A stretch of 64,000 nt of DNA. Source: Variovorax saccharolyticus (GTDB taxonomy: Bacteria > Pseudomonadota > Gammaproteobacteria > Burkholderiales > Burkholderiaceae_C). Positions 42,739 to 51,542 of the stretch are shown here, piece by piece. Position numbers and translations under genes: made by a program. The stretch spans positions 124,001 through 188,000 of the forward strand of contig NZ_JASZYT010000006.1 in NCBI RefSeq assembly GCF_030316765.1, written 5' to 3'. Below the pieces are notes generated by a model. It did not search any database. It was not told where the DNA came from and was given only the letters and a program-made list of their open reading frames with translations. How positions within the stretch are numbered: position 1 is the first letter of the stretch; the number at the start of each line of letters is the position of its first letter.

Positions 42739-43872
42739 ATGTCCCCCCTGCCCAAAGCCCTCCGCTCGCGCGGCACCTGGATCGTGCTCGCGGCCACCCT
42801 CGCCTGCCTGGCGATGGTGCTCCACGCCTGGCGTTTGCCGCCGTTCCAGGACGGCACCGAAAGCACCGAGAACGCCTACGTGCGCGGCATGGTGACGATC
42901 GTCGCGCCCAAGGTCGACGGCTATGTCGCCGAGGTCATGGTGCAGGACTACATGGCGGTCAAGGCCGGGCAGCCGCTGGTCCGGCTGGACGACCGCATCT
43001 ATCGCCAGAAGCTCGACCAGGCGCGCAGCAGCCTCGCGATCCAGGAGGCGAACCTGGCCAACACGGCGCAGGCCCGGCTGTCGCGCGAGGCCACCATCGG
43101 CAGCACCCAGGCGCAGATCGCCAGCGCCGATGCCCAGCTGGCCAACGCCCGCGCCCAGCTCTCGCGGGCCCAGGCCGACATGCGCCGTGCCACGCCGCTG
43201 GCCAGGGACGGCTCGCTGTCGCAGCGCGAGCGCGACCAGACCGAGGCCGCACTGCACCAGGCCGAAGCCAGCGTGAAGCAGGCCGAGGCGGCAGCCCGGC
43301 AGGCCCGCGCCGGCCAGGCCGTCGCCACGCAGGATCTGCACACGGTCGTGGTCAACCGCGACGCGGTCGAGGCCGCGGTCGAGGCGGCACGCGCCACGGT
43401 GCGGCTGGCCGAGATCGATCTCGAGAACACGCAGATCCGGGCTCCGCGCGACGGCCACCTGGGCGAGGTCGGCGTCAAGCTCGGCCAGTACGTGACGCCC
43501 GGCACGCAGCTGATGGCCGTCGTGCCGCAGCAGGTCTGGGTGGTGGCCAACTTCAAGGAGGCGCAGACCGCGCGCATGGCTCCGGGGCAGCTGGCCCACT
43601 TCCATGTCGATGCGCTCGCGGACGCCGAACTCGAAGGCCGCGTCGAGCGCCTGTCGCCGGCCACCGGCTCGGAGTTCAGCGTGATCAAGCAGGACAACGC
43701 GACCGGCAACTTCACCAAGATCCCGCAGCGCCTGTCGGTGCGCATCGCGGTCGATCCGGGCCAGCCGCTGGCGCATCGGCTGCGGCCCGGGATGTCGGTG
43801 GTGGTGAGTGTCGACACCCGCTCGAGCCGCGGCGCCGACGCCGCAGTTCACGCCGACGGAGATCCGTCATGA
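42739..43872 (+). CDS. HlyD/EmrA family periplasmic adaptor
   Basis: A 377-residue membrane-fusion protein. One N-terminal helix (WIVLAATLACLAMVLHAW) is followed by the split lipoyl/barrel half ENAYVRGMVTIVAPKVDGYVAEVMVQDYMAVKAGQPLVRLDD, a long alpha-hairpin coiled coil (residues ~95-215, rich in AQL/ARAQLSRAQAD heptads) and the second lipoyl half IRAPRDGHLGEVGVKLGQYVTPGTQLMAVVPQQVWVVANFKE. It links the EmrB-like pump to the outer-membrane channel, whose ATG overlaps its stop (ATGA). Confidence 0.94.
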   Translation: MSPLPKALRSRGTWIVLAATLACLAMVLHAWRLPPFQDGTESTENAYVRGMVTIVAPKVDGYVAEVMVQDYMAVKAGQPLVRLDDRIYRQKLDQARSSLAIQEANLANTAQARLSREATIGSTQAQIASADAQLANARAQLSRAQADMRRATPLARDGSLSQRERDQTEAALHQAEASVKQAEAAARQARAGQAVATQDLHTVVVNRDAVEAAVEAARATVRLAEIDLENTQIRAPRDGHLGEVGVKLGQYVTPGTQLMAVVPQQVWVVANFKEAQTARMAPGQLAHFHVDALADAELEGRVERLSPATGSEFSVIKQDNATGNFTKIPQRLSVRIAVDPGQPLAHRLRPGMSVVVSVDTRSSRGADAAVHADGDPS

Positions 43873-45284
43873 AGCGGGCCGCCCTGATCCGCGCCGCCAC
43901 GGCAGTGGCCGCGGCGCTGCTGCTGCAGGCCTGCGGCAGCCTGCCGGCCGCGCCCACGCTGGCCGCCGCGGTGCCCCCGAGCTGGCAGGGCGCCGCCGCC
44001 GCGGCGCCTGGCGTGCCGGTGCGAAGCGGCTGGTGGAGCGCCTTCGGCGACCCGGTGCTCGACGGACTGGTGCAGCAGGCGCTGGCCCACAACACCGACC
44101 TGCGCGCCGCCGCGGCGCGGGTCGCCGAAGCCCGAGCGCTGGCCGACGTCCAGCACGCGGCCGCCTGGCCGACGCTCGACTTCGGTCTCGGCGGCCAGCG
44201 CAGCCGCAGCATCAGCGCGGCGACCGGCAAGCCCTATCTGTCGAGCGTGCTGCAGCCGCAATTCCAGGCTGCCTACGAAGTCGACCTTTGGGGGCGCGTG
44301 AGTTCGCTCGGCCAGGCCGCCGATGCCCTGGTGCTGTCCAGCGAGGACACGCGCGACAGCGCCGCGCTCAGCGTCGCTGCCACCACGGCCGCCAGCTACA
44401 TCAACCTGCGCGCGCTCGATGCACGGCTCGAGGTCGCGCGGCAGACACTGGCGGCCCGGCAATCGGCGCTCGAACTGGCCCGCTCGCGCCAGCAGCGCGG
44501 CTACAGCTCCGAACTGGAGACGGCGCAGAGCGAGGCCGAATACCGCTCGACCGCGCAGGCGATCCCGCAGCTCGAGCTCGCGATCGTGCGCCAGGAGCAC
44601 GTGATCGACCTGCTCACCGGCGCCGCACCCGGACCGGTGCCGCGCGGCCTGCCGCTGGTCGAGCTGAAGCTGCCCGCCCTGCCCGACGCCGGCCTGCCCT
44701 CGGAGCTGCTGCGCCGGCGGCCCGACCTGGCCAGCGCCGAGGCGCAGCTCGCGGCCACCGATGCCCAGCTGGCCGCCGCGCGCGCCCAGTTGCTGCCCTC
44801 GCTGCACCTGGGCGCAACGCTCGGCAGCATCAGCTCGAGCGCGCTCACCGGCGATCCGTTCAAGCTCTGGAGCATCGGCGGCAGCGTGTTGGCGCCGATC
44901 TTCGACGGCGGCCGGCTGAAGGCCCAGGTGCGGGCGTCGGACGCCCGCCGCGAGCTGGCGCTGGCGGGCTACGAGAAGGCCGTGCTGACCGCCTTCGCCG
45001 AAGTCGAGGACCAGCTTTCCGCGGTCGGCGACCTGGGCCGCCAGGGGCAGCAGGCCGAGGCGCAGCGCGTGGCGCTGCAGGAGGCGGTGCGCGTGGCGAC
45101 CAACCGCTACCTCGAGGGCTATGCCTCGTACCTCGACGAACTCGATGCGCAGCGCAACCTGTTCAGCGCCCAGCAGGCCGAACTGCAGCTGCGGGCCGAC
45201 CAGCTGGCGGCGCAGGTCGGCCTGTATCGCGCGCTCGGCGGCGGCTGGCAGCCCGAGGCGGCGAAGCCGGCAACGGCCGGCTGA
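43869..45284 (+). CDS. outer-membrane efflux lipoprotein, NodT/OprM type
   Basis: TolC-like channel of 471 residues with a lipoprotein signal (AAALLLQACGSLPAAP). The two OEP repeats are clear: the first includes WWSAFGDPVLDGLVQQALAHNTDLRAAAARVAEARAL and AAYEVDLWGRV; the second has RRRPDLASAEAQLAATDAQLAAARAQLLPSL and the end of helix 7, ATNRYLEGYASYLDELDAQRNLF. It completes the TetR-EmrB-EmrA-NodT efflux operon. The gene ends 7 bases from the convergent CoA-transferase gene. Confidence 0.95.
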   Translation: MKRAALIRAATAVAAALLLQACGSLPAAPTLAAAVPPSWQGAAAAAPGVPVRSGWWSAFGDPVLDGLVQQALAHNTDLRAAAARVAEARALADVQHAAAWPTLDFGLGGQRSRSISAATGKPYLSSVLQPQFQAAYEVDLWGRVSSLGQAADALVLSSEDTRDSAALSVAATTAASYINLRALDARLEVARQTLAARQSALELARSRQQRGYSSELETAQSEAEYRSTAQAIPQLELAIVRQEHVIDLLTGAAPGPVPRGLPLVELKLPALPDAGLPSELLRRRPDLASAEAQLAATDAQLAAARAQLLPSLHLGATLGSISSSALTGDPFKLWSIGGSVLAPIFDGGRLKAQVRASDARRELALAGYEKAVLTAFAEVEDQLSAVGDLGRQGQQAEAQRVALQEAVRVATNRYLEGYASYLDELDAQRNLFSAQQAELQLRADQLAAQVGLYRALGGGWQPEAAKPATAG

Positions 45285-45291
45285 CGCAGCC

Positions 45292-46482
45292 TCAATCGCC
45301 CGCGACCGCGCCCCGCGCCTTGAGCTGCGCGATCTGCGCCGCGTCGTAGCCTGCTTCGCGCAGCAGCGCATCGGTGTGCTCGCCGAGCAGCGGCGGCTGC
45401 AGCCGGATGCCGGGACGCTCGCCGCCGATCGTGAAGGGCATCAGCGGCACCTTCGACTGGCTGCCGTCGTTCATGCGGACTGGCGCCAGTCCGCCGGTGG
45501 CGTTCAGGTGCGGGTCGTCGAACAGCTCCTGCGGCCGCGTGATCGGCGCGAAGGGCAGCTCGTTCTGCTCGAACACCGCACTGAGCTCGGCCGCGCTGCG
45601 CCCGGCCAGGTGCGAGCGCAGGATCGGCATCATCCAGTCGCGCGCCAGCACGCGGTCGTTGTTGGTCGCCAGGCGCGGGTCTGCCAGCAGCTCTTCGAGG
45701 CCGAAGGCCTTGCAGAAGATCGTCCACTGCTTGTCGCTGACCGCCGCCAGGAAGATCTGCTCGCCGTCCTTGACCGTGAAGACGTCGTACACGCCCCAGG
45801 CCGATATCCGGCTCGGCATCGGGTCGGCGGCGCGGCCGGTGGCGGCGAACTGCATCATGTGCTGCGCCACCAGGAAGATGTTGTTCTCGAACAGCGCCGA
45901 CTGCACCTCGCAGCCCTGGCCCGTGAGCTCGCGCTGACGCAGCGCGGCCATCGCGCCGATGGCGCCGAACATGCCGCCCATGATGTCGTTGACGCTGGTG
46001 CCGGCGCGCAACGGGTCGCCGGCGCGGCCGGTCATGTAGGCCAGGCCGCCCATCATCTGCACCACCTCGTCGAGCGCCGTGCGGTGGTCGTAGGGGCCGG
46101 GCAGGAAGCCCTTGTGGCTGACGTAGATGAGGCGCGGGTTCAGCTTCTTCAGGCTGTCGTGATCGAGGCCCAGCTTCTTCATCGTGCCGGGCTTGAAGTT
46201 CTCGCTCACGATGTCGGCGCTGGCGACCAGGCGCAGCGCGGCCTCGACGCCTTCGGGATTCTTGAGATCGAGCGCGATGCTCTTCTTGTTGCGGTTGAAG
46301 GTCGGGAAGAAGCCCGCGCCCGACCCCAGCAGGCGGCGCGTGCTGTCGCCCTCGATCGGCTCGACCTTGATGACCTCGGCGCCGAGGTCGCCCAGGAGCA
46401 TGCCGCAGGTCGGCCCCATCACCATGTGGGTGAATTCGACGACGCGGATGCCGGCGTAGGGCAGCGGTGGGGTGTCAGACAT
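45292..46482 (-). CDS. CaiB/BaiF family CoA-transferase
   Basis: Family III CoA-transferase of 396 residues. The N-terminal Rossmann part has PLPYAGIRVVEFTHMVMGPTCGMLLGDLGAEVIKVEP, then KKSIALDLKNPEGVEAALRLV and, near the middle, the catalytic Asp region GRAGDPLRAGTSVNDIMGGMFGAIGAMAALRQRE. It overlaps the HMG-CoA lyase gene by 8 bases, which suggests that the CoA ester cleaved by the lyase, or a related acid such as 3-hydroxy-3-methylglutarate or a C5 dicarboxylate, is activated here; this pairing is inferred. Confidence 0.92.
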   Translation of the reverse strand: MSDTPPLPYAGIRVVEFTHMVMGPTCGMLLGDLGAEVIKVEPIEGDSTRRLLGSGAGFFPTFNRNKKSIALDLKNPEGVEAALRLVASADIVSENFKPGTMKKLGLDHDSLKKLNPRLIYVSHKGFLPGPYDHRTALDEVVQMMGGLAYMTGRAGDPLRAGTSVNDIMGGMFGAIGAMAALRQRELTGQGCEVQSALFENNIFLVAQHMMQFAATGRAADPMPSRISAWGVYDVFTVKDGEQIFLAAVSDKQWTIFCKAFGLEELLADPRLATNNDRVLARDWMMPILRSHLAGRSAAELSAVFEQNELPFAPITRPQELFDDPHLNATGGLAPVRMNDGSQSKVPLMPFTIGGERPGIRLQPPLLGEHTDALLREAGYDAAQIAQLKARGAVAGD

Positions 46483-47407
46483 GTGCGGTTTCCTGGTTGA
46501 AGCCCTTGGGCAGGCCGGCCTCGGGCGTCATGCCGTAGACCGGTTCGCCGGGCAGGCCGGCGATCAGCGGCGCGCGCGCCGCGATGAGTTTCTGGAGGTC
46601 GATGCCGGTCCGCACGCCCATGGCCTCGAACATGAAGACCAGGTCTTCGGTGACCACGTTGCCCGAGGCGCCGGGCGCGTAGGGGCAGCCGCCGAGGCCG
46701 CCGAGCGAGGCATCGAAGGTGCGCACGCCTTCCTCGTAGGCGGCCAGGCAGTTGGCCAGGCCGAGGCCGCGGGTGTTGTGCATGTGGGCTGCGCCGGCCT
46801 TGTCGCCGATCTCGGCCCGCAGGCGCCTGAAGAGGCGGCGCACCTGCGCCGGGTTGGCGTAGCCCACGGTGTCGGACAGGCCCGACTCGTCGGCGCCGGC
46901 AGCGACGCACTGCGCCGCCAGCCAGATGACCTCGTCCTCGGGCACCTCGCCCTGCAGCGTGCAGCCGAAGGCCGTGGAGATGCCGGCCTCGAGACGCACC
47001 TGCGGCGCGATCTGGCGGCGCAGGTCGGCGATCGCGCGCACCTCCTCGATCATTTCCTCGCGTGTCTTGCGCACATTGGCCAGCGAATGGGCCGCGCTGG
47101 CCGACACCGGCATCGTGAGCTTGTGGACGCCGGCCGCCAGCGCCGCCTCGGCGCCGCGGCGGTTGGGCACCAGCGCCATCACGGTCAGGCCGGGCAGCGT
47201 GGCGGCGTGGCGCACCACCTCGGCGGCGTCGGCCATCTGCGGCAGCAGGCGCGCCGGCACGAAAGAGGCGACCTCGATCTCGCGCACGCCGGCCGCGTGC
47301 AGCGCGTCGATCCAGCGCAGCTTGTCCGCGGTCGGCATGGTGGCCTTGACCGATTGCAGGCCGTCGCGCGGGCCGACCTCGCTGATGAGCACATCGGGGG
47401 CTGTCAT
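46475..47407 (-). CDS. hydroxymethylglutaryl-CoA lyase
   Basis: Cleaves HMG-CoA to acetoacetate and acetyl-CoA, the last step of leucine breakdown, or a related 3-hydroxyacyl-CoA. The 310-residue TIM-barrel protein begins VLISEVGPRDGLQSVK with the metal-binding Asp, and carries the family signature LGGLGGCPYAPGASGNVVTEDLVFMFE with the catalytic Cys. HMHNTRGLGLANCLAA supplies metal-binding histidines. An AAGGAC sequence lies 7-8 bases before the ATG. It is divergent from the IclR gene and overlaps the following CoA-transferase gene. Confidence 0.94.
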   Translation of the reverse strand: MTAPDVLISEVGPRDGLQSVKATMPTADKLRWIDALHAAGVREIEVASFVPARLLPQMADAAEVVRHAATLPGLTVMALVPNRRGAEAALAAGVHKLTMPVSASAAHSLANVRKTREEMIEEVRAIADLRRQIAPQVRLEAGISTAFGCTLQGEVPEDEVIWLAAQCVAAGADESGLSDTVGYANPAQVRRLFRRLRAEIGDKAGAAHMHNTRGLGLANCLAAYEEGVRTFDASLGGLGGCPYAPGASGNVVTEDLVFMFEAMGVRTGIDLQKLIAARAPLIAGLPGEPVYGMTPEAGLPKGFNQETAHV

Positions 47408-47424
47408 TGCAGGTCCTTCATGGC

Positions 47425-47467
47425 TTGACTGTTCTATCTTACAGAACTATATTCCAACAAACAGAAT
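47425..47467 (+). promoter_or_regulatory. iclR promoter with two operator-like inverted repeats
   Basis: TTGACT (47425-47430) and TATATT (47448-47453) are near-consensus -35 and -10 elements 17 bases apart. The spacer is exactly GTTCTATCTTACAGAAC, an inverted repeat (GTTCT/AGAAC). A second similar site, ATTCCAACAAACAGAAT, occupies 47451-47467, 20 bases or two helical turns downstream, sharing 12 of 17 positions. It lies in the 95-base gap between the divergent HMG-CoA-lyase and IclR genes, so one regulator could control both. Confidence 0.7.
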
Positions 47468-47502
47468 TAGACCGACGAACAATCCGCCTGTCAAGCCGCG
47501 CC

Positions 47503-48243
47503 ATGCCCCGCAAACCCCAGACCGAATCCGTCTCAGACCTGAACGCCGCGCCCGGCGGCGCTGCCGCGGTAGACCGCGCGCTGAGCCTGCTGTCGGCCTT
47601 CCGGCCCGGCGATGATTCGCTCTCGCTGGCGCAGTTCGCCGAGCGCACGCAGCTCTACAAGAGCACGGTGCTGCGCCTGCTGGCCTCGCTCGAGCATGCG
47701 CGCCTGATCCGACGGCAGGACGACGGCCGCTACGCGCTCGGCACCGAGATCGCGCGCCTGCATGCGCTCCATGCGGCCTCGTTCTCGCTCGACGGCATCG
47801 TGCCGCCGGTGCTGCGCGAACTGGTCGCGGCCACCGGCGAAAGCGCGGCCTACCACGTGCGCCAGCCGCAGGGCAAGGGCTGGGCGCGCCTGTGCCTGTA
47901 CCGGGTCGATTCGCCGCACCTGGTGCGCGACCACGTCCGCGCCGGCGACCTGCTGCCGTCCGACCGCGGCACCGGCGCCCGCGTCCTGATCGCCTTCGGC
48001 CCCGAGGCCGACCGGCCGGGCAGCGCGCCGGACCGCGCACTCATCGAGAGCATCCGCGACCAGGGCTACTGCGCGCTGGTCGGCGACCGCACGGCCGAGT
48101 TGGCCGGCATCTCGGCGCCGGTGTTCCATGCCGACGGCCGGCTGGCGGCCGCCCTCACGCTGACCATGCCGGCCCACCGCTACGACCCGCAACACATCGA
48201 GGCGGTCCTGGCGGGCGCGCGAAGGCTCAGCGGGCTGGTCTGA
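47503..48243 (+). CDS. IclR family transcriptional regulator
   Basis: A 246-residue regulator. The N-terminal winged helix is AAVDRALSLLSAFRPGDDSLSLAQFAERTQLYKSTVLRLLASLEHARLIRR, and the C-terminal GAF-like effector domain starts near residue 85 (FSLDGIVPPVLRELVAATGESAAYHV). The end IEAVLAGARRLSGL is typical. ATG 47503 (MPRKPQ) is used; upstream in-frame codons run through the promoter. It is divergent from the HMG-CoA lyase/CoA-transferase operon and is its probable regulator; autoregulation is suggested by the promoter architecture. Confidence 0.94.
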   Translation: MPRKPQTESVSDLNAAPGGAAAVDRALSLLSAFRPGDDSLSLAQFAERTQLYKSTVLRLLASLEHARLIRRQDDGRYALGTEIARLHALHAASFSLDGIVPPVLRELVAATGESAAYHVRQPQGKGWARLCLYRVDSPHLVRDHVRAGDLLPSDRGTGARVLIAFGPEADRPGSAPDRALIESIRDQGYCALVGDRTAELAGISAPVFHADGRLAAALTLTMPAHRYDPQHIEAVLAGARRLSGLV

Positions 48244-48401
48244 CGGCGCTTTTCTTGCGAGCTGGGCGTAGGCTTGCGGAACACCGGACGCCGCGCCGAT
48301 TACCTCCATTTTTGTCACTGATCAAACCCGCTATCGGCTCTTTTTCGCCAGACAGGTATCGAATACAGTCGAAGCCAGCATCTATCAAGGAGTACAGAAC
48401 C

Positions 48402-50579
48402 ATGACCGCCCGCACCTCCGTCCACGGCCTCCAGGTCGCCACCGAACTGCACCAATTCATCGAACAGAAGGTGTTGCCCGCCACCGGCGTCGCCAGCGAG
48501 GTCTTCTGGAAAGGCTTCGACGCCATCGTCAGCGAGTTCGCGCCCAAGAATGTGGCGCTGCTGGCCGAGCGCGACCGCCTGCAGCTCGAGATGGACCAGT
48601 GGCACAAGGCGCACCCGGGCCCGATCGCCGACATGCCGGCCTACCGCGCCTTCCTCGAGTCGATCGGCTACCTGCTGCCGCAGCCGAAGGACGTACAGAC
48701 CACCACGGCCAACGTCGACGCCGAGCTCGCCTTGCAGGCCGGCCCTCAGCTGGTGGTGCCGATCCTGAACGCGCGCTATGCGCTGAACGCGGCCAACGCG
48801 CGCTGGGGCTCGCTGTACGACGCGCTCTACGGCACCGACGCGATCCCCGAGACCGGCGGCGCCGAGAAGGGCAAGGGCTACAACCCGGTGCGCGGCGCCA
48901 AGGTGATCGAGTTCGCGCGCCACGTGCTCGACCAGGCCGCGCCGCTGGACAACGGCTCGCACAAGAACGCCACCGGCTACAAGGTGGAAGGCGGCAAGCT
49001 GGTGATCGCGCTGCAGAGCAGCAGCACCGGCCTGAAGGACCCGTCGCAGTTCATCGGCTACACGGGCGAGGCGGCAGCGCCCAGGTCGGTGCTGCTCAAG
49101 CACAACGGCATCCACCTGGACATCCAGATCGACCGCTCGACCGCGATCGGCAAGAGCGACGCCGCCGGCGTCAGCGACGTGGTGCTCGAGGCCGCGCTGT
49201 CGACCATCCTCGACCTGGAAGATTCGGTGGCAGTGGTCGATGCGGCCGACAAGGTGCTCGCCTACTCGAACTGGCTCGGCATCCTGAAGGGCGACCTGAC
49301 CGAAGAAGTCGCCAAGGGCGGCCAGACCTTCACGCGCGGCCTGAACCCGGACCGCGAATACACCGGCGCCGACGGCCAGCCCGTGAAGCTGCACGGCCGC
49401 TCGCTGATGTTCGTGCGCAACGTCGGCCACCTGATGACCAACCCGGCGATCCTGTACGCCGGCGGCAAGGAGATCCCCGAAGGCATCATGGACGCGGTCA
49501 TCACCACGACCATCGCCACCGTCGACCTCAAGCGCCGCGGCAACTCGCGCACCGGCAGCGTCTACATCGTGAAGCCGAAGATGCACGGCCCGGCCGAAGT
49601 GGCCTTCGCCAATGCGCTGTTCGGCAGCGTCGAGCAGCTGCTCGGCCTGCCGGCCAACACCGTCAAGCTCGGCATCATGGACGAAGAGCGCCGCACCAGC
49701 GTGAACCTCAAGGCCTGCATCGCCGAAGCGGCCGCGCGCGTGGCCTTCATCAACACCGGCTTCCTCGACCGGACCGGCGACGAGATGCACACCGCCATGC
49801 AGGCCGGCGCGATGCTGCGCAAGGGCGACATCAAGGCCACGCCCTGGATCCAGGCCTACGAGAAGAACAACGTGCTGGTCGGCCTCTCGTGCGGCCTGCG
49901 CGGCAAGGCCCAGATCGGCAAAGGCATGTGGGCCATGCCCGACCTGATGCACGCGATGCTCGAACAGAAGATCGCCCACCCCAAGGCCGGCGCCAACACG
50001 GCCTGGGTGCCCTCGCCGACGGCCGCCACGCTGCACGCGCTGCACTACCACCAGGTGAGCGTCGCCGAGGTGCAGAAGCAGCTCGAGCAGATCGATGCCA
50101 ACGCCGAGCGCGACAACATCCTGAACGACCTGCTGAAGGTGCCGGTGGCGATCAGCGTCAACTGGACCGAGGCCGAGCGCCAGCAGGAGCTCGACAACAA
50201 CGTGCAGGGCATCCTGGGCTACGTGGTGCGCTGGATCGACCAGGGCGTGGGCTGCTCGAAGGTGCCTGACATCCACAACATCGGCCTGATGGAAGACCGC
50301 GCGACCCTGCGCATCTCGAGCCAGCACATCGCCAACTGGCTGCTGCACGGCGTGGTCACGAAGGATCAGGTCAACGCCACCTTCGAGCGCATGGCGGCGG
50401 TGGTCGACCAGCAGAACGCCGGCGATCCGCTCTACCGGAAGATGGCCGGCAACTTCGCGACCTCGGCCGCGTACAAGGCGGCCCAGGATCTGGTGTTCAA
50501 GGGCATCGAGCAGCCGAGCGGCTACACCGAGCCGCTGCTGCACGCATGGCGCCTGAAGGTGAAGGCCGGCACGGCCTGA
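48402..50579 (+). CDS. glcB: malate synthase G
   Basis: Condenses glyoxylate and acetyl-CoA to malate in the glyoxylate bypass; cytosolic monomer. The 725 residues match the family length of about 723. Recognisable blocks: the N-terminal TELHQFIEQKVLPATGV, NARYALNAANARWGSLYDALYGTD, the catalytic core ILDLEDSVAVVDAADK and FVRNVGHLMTNPAILYAGGKEIPEGIMDAVITTTIA, and GIMDEERRTSVNLKACI. AAGGAG lies about 8 bases before the ATG. The 158-base leader carries AT-rich DNA but no clear riboswitch. The intergenic repeat begins 5 bases after its stop. Confidence 0.98.
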   Translation: MTARTSVHGLQVATELHQFIEQKVLPATGVASEVFWKGFDAIVSEFAPKNVALLAERDRLQLEMDQWHKAHPGPIADMPAYRAFLESIGYLLPQPKDVQTTTANVDAELALQAGPQLVVPILNARYALNAANARWGSLYDALYGTDAIPETGGAEKGKGYNPVRGAKVIEFARHVLDQAAPLDNGSHKNATGYKVEGGKLVIALQSSSTGLKDPSQFIGYTGEAAAPRSVLLKHNGIHLDIQIDRSTAIGKSDAAGVSDVVLEAALSTILDLEDSVAVVDAADKVLAYSNWLGILKGDLTEEVAKGGQTFTRGLNPDREYTGADGQPVKLHGRSLMFVRNVGHLMTNPAILYAGGKEIPEGIMDAVITTTIATVDLKRRGNSRTGSVYIVKPKMHGPAEVAFANALFGSVEQLLGLPANTVKLGIMDEERRTSVNLKACIAEAAARVAFINTGFLDRTGDEMHTAMQAGAMLRKGDIKATPWIQAYEKNNVLVGLSCGLRGKAQIGKGMWAMPDLMHAMLEQKIAHPKAGANTAWVPSPTAATLHALHYHQVSVAEVQKQLEQIDANAERDNILNDLLKVPVAISVNWTEAERQQELDNNVQGILGYVVRWIDQGVGCSKVPDIHNIGLMEDRATLRISSQHIANWLLHGVVTKDQVNATFERMAAVVDQQNAGDPLYRKMAGNFATSAAYKAAQDLVFKGIEQPSGYTEPLLHAWRLKVKAGTA

Positions 50580-50584
50580 ATCTG

Positions 50585-50643
50585 AGCCCCCACGCTCCCC
50601 GAGGGGGCCGCAGGCCGCCTTGGGGCGGCCCGGCGCCGGCCTG
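50585..50643 (-). repeat. dispersed intergenic repeat, shortened copy in reverse orientation
   Basis: In reverse complement it reads GGCCGGCGCCGGGCCGCC-CCAA-GGCGGCC, then CCCCCTCGGGGAGCGTGGGGGC; the CAGCGACACACGAAGTG centre is deleted. The GTGGGGGC end faces the malate synthase stop, 5 bases away. The remaining bases to 50675 hold a short GC-rich hairpin-like stretch (CCCGCCTGCGGGCGGGC). Confidence 0.8.
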
Positions 50644-50675
50644 AGCACTCCGCCCGCCTGCGGGCGGGCAGCCCG

Positions 50676-51392
50676 TCAGGACCGAGCGCGCTGGAGGGTG
50701 CGCCCGACCTCGGCCGGGTCCATGCCGTACATCTCTGCGAACTCCGCGACCGTGCGTCCGCTGGACTCGAAGGCACGCAGCAGCGCCTCGCGCTTGGCGG
50801 TTCGCGCGCCGACCTCCGCGAAGGCCTCGTCGAGCACCGCCTGGGTCGCTTCGTCCTGCGAGCGCGCGACCAGCACGTAGTCTTCGCGCGACAGGCCCGA
50901 GGCCTCGATGGCTTCGACCAGGCGGGCGCGCAGCTTCGGCCGCAGGTCTTCCTCGGTGCGTGCCTGGCGGCGCTTGAAGACCTCGAGGATCGCGTGGTGC
51001 ACGTGCTCGGGCGCCACGTCCTCGACCGGCACGCCGTTCAGGTCATGGCGCTTCTCGCCGGCGGCCACGGCATCGAGGTAGCGGGTCGAGCGCGCATGCT
51101 GGCCCAGCGCGATCTTCAGGTCTTCCTTCTTGAATGCGTCGGGATGCAGCGCCAGCAATTCCTGGTAGACGCCGAGCTTGAGCGGCAGGAAACGGGCGCC
51201 GAACATCTTCGGATAGAGCTCGAACAGCTTCTCGAGCACGGGACTGGGCTTGCGGGCGGGGCGTTGCGGCGCCTTCGGCGCGCCGCCCTGGCTGGCGCCC
51301 GGCTTGGCGTTCTGCCGGGTGTTCTGCCGCCCACGGCCGCCCTTCCTGGCGGCTTGGGGAGCGGGGGCGGTGTCGGTCGTCGTCGGATTCAT
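50676..51392 (-). CDS. ProQ/FinO-family RNA chaperone
   Basis: Post-transcriptional regulator that binds structured small RNAs and mRNA 3' ends. The 238-residue protein has a basic, disordered N-terminus (ARKGGRGRQNTRQNAKPGASQ), a FinO/ProQ domain at about 50-150 (LFELYPKMFGARFLPLKLGVYQELLALHP, LKIALGQHARSTRYLDAV) and a helical C-terminal extension with ESSGRTVAEFAEMYGMDPAEVGRTLQ, which resembles a small DNA- or RNA-binding helix pair. ATG 51392 (MNPTTTD) is chosen; ATG 51431 would add 13 residues. Intergenic repeats lie on both sides. Confidence 0.9.
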   Translation of the reverse strand: MNPTTTDTAPAPQAARKGGRGRQNTRQNAKPGASQGGAPKAPQRPARKPSPVLEKLFELYPKMFGARFLPLKLGVYQELLALHPDAFKKEDLKIALGQHARSTRYLDAVAAGEKRHDLNGVPVEDVAPEHVHHAILEVFKRRQARTEEDLRPKLRARLVEAIEASGLSREDYVLVARSQDEATQAVLDEAFAEVGARTAKREALLRAFESSGRTVAEFAEMYGMDPAEVGRTLQRARS

Positions 51393-51460
51393 CGGAATTT
51401 GGGTCTGCGGGATCGGTGCCACTGGGGCCATGCGTGCCCCCGACTTTAATCCCTCGGCCC

Positions 51461-51537
51461 AGGCCGGCGCCGGGCCGCCCCCAAGGCGGCCACCCCCTCG
51501 GGGGGCAGCGACGCACGCAGTCAGGCGCGTGGGGGCT
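51461..51537 (+). repeat. dispersed ~80-bp intergenic repeat, single copy
   Basis: AGGCCGGCGCCGGGCCGCC, CCAAGGCGGCC, CCCCCTCGGGGGG, CAGCGACGCACGCAGTCAGG and CGCGTGGGGGC occur in the standard order. The GTGGGGGC end lies about 6 bases from the stop of the minus-strand LysR gene. It fills most of the gap between that gene and the ProQ-like gene. Confidence 0.8.
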
Positions 51538-51542
51538 GCTTT

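Noticed and set aside
48244..48401. Possible riboswitch or regulated leader before malate synthase
   Set aside because: The stretch is AT-richer than its surroundings and has weak -35/-10 candidates, but no conserved aptamer, strong hairpin or terminator.
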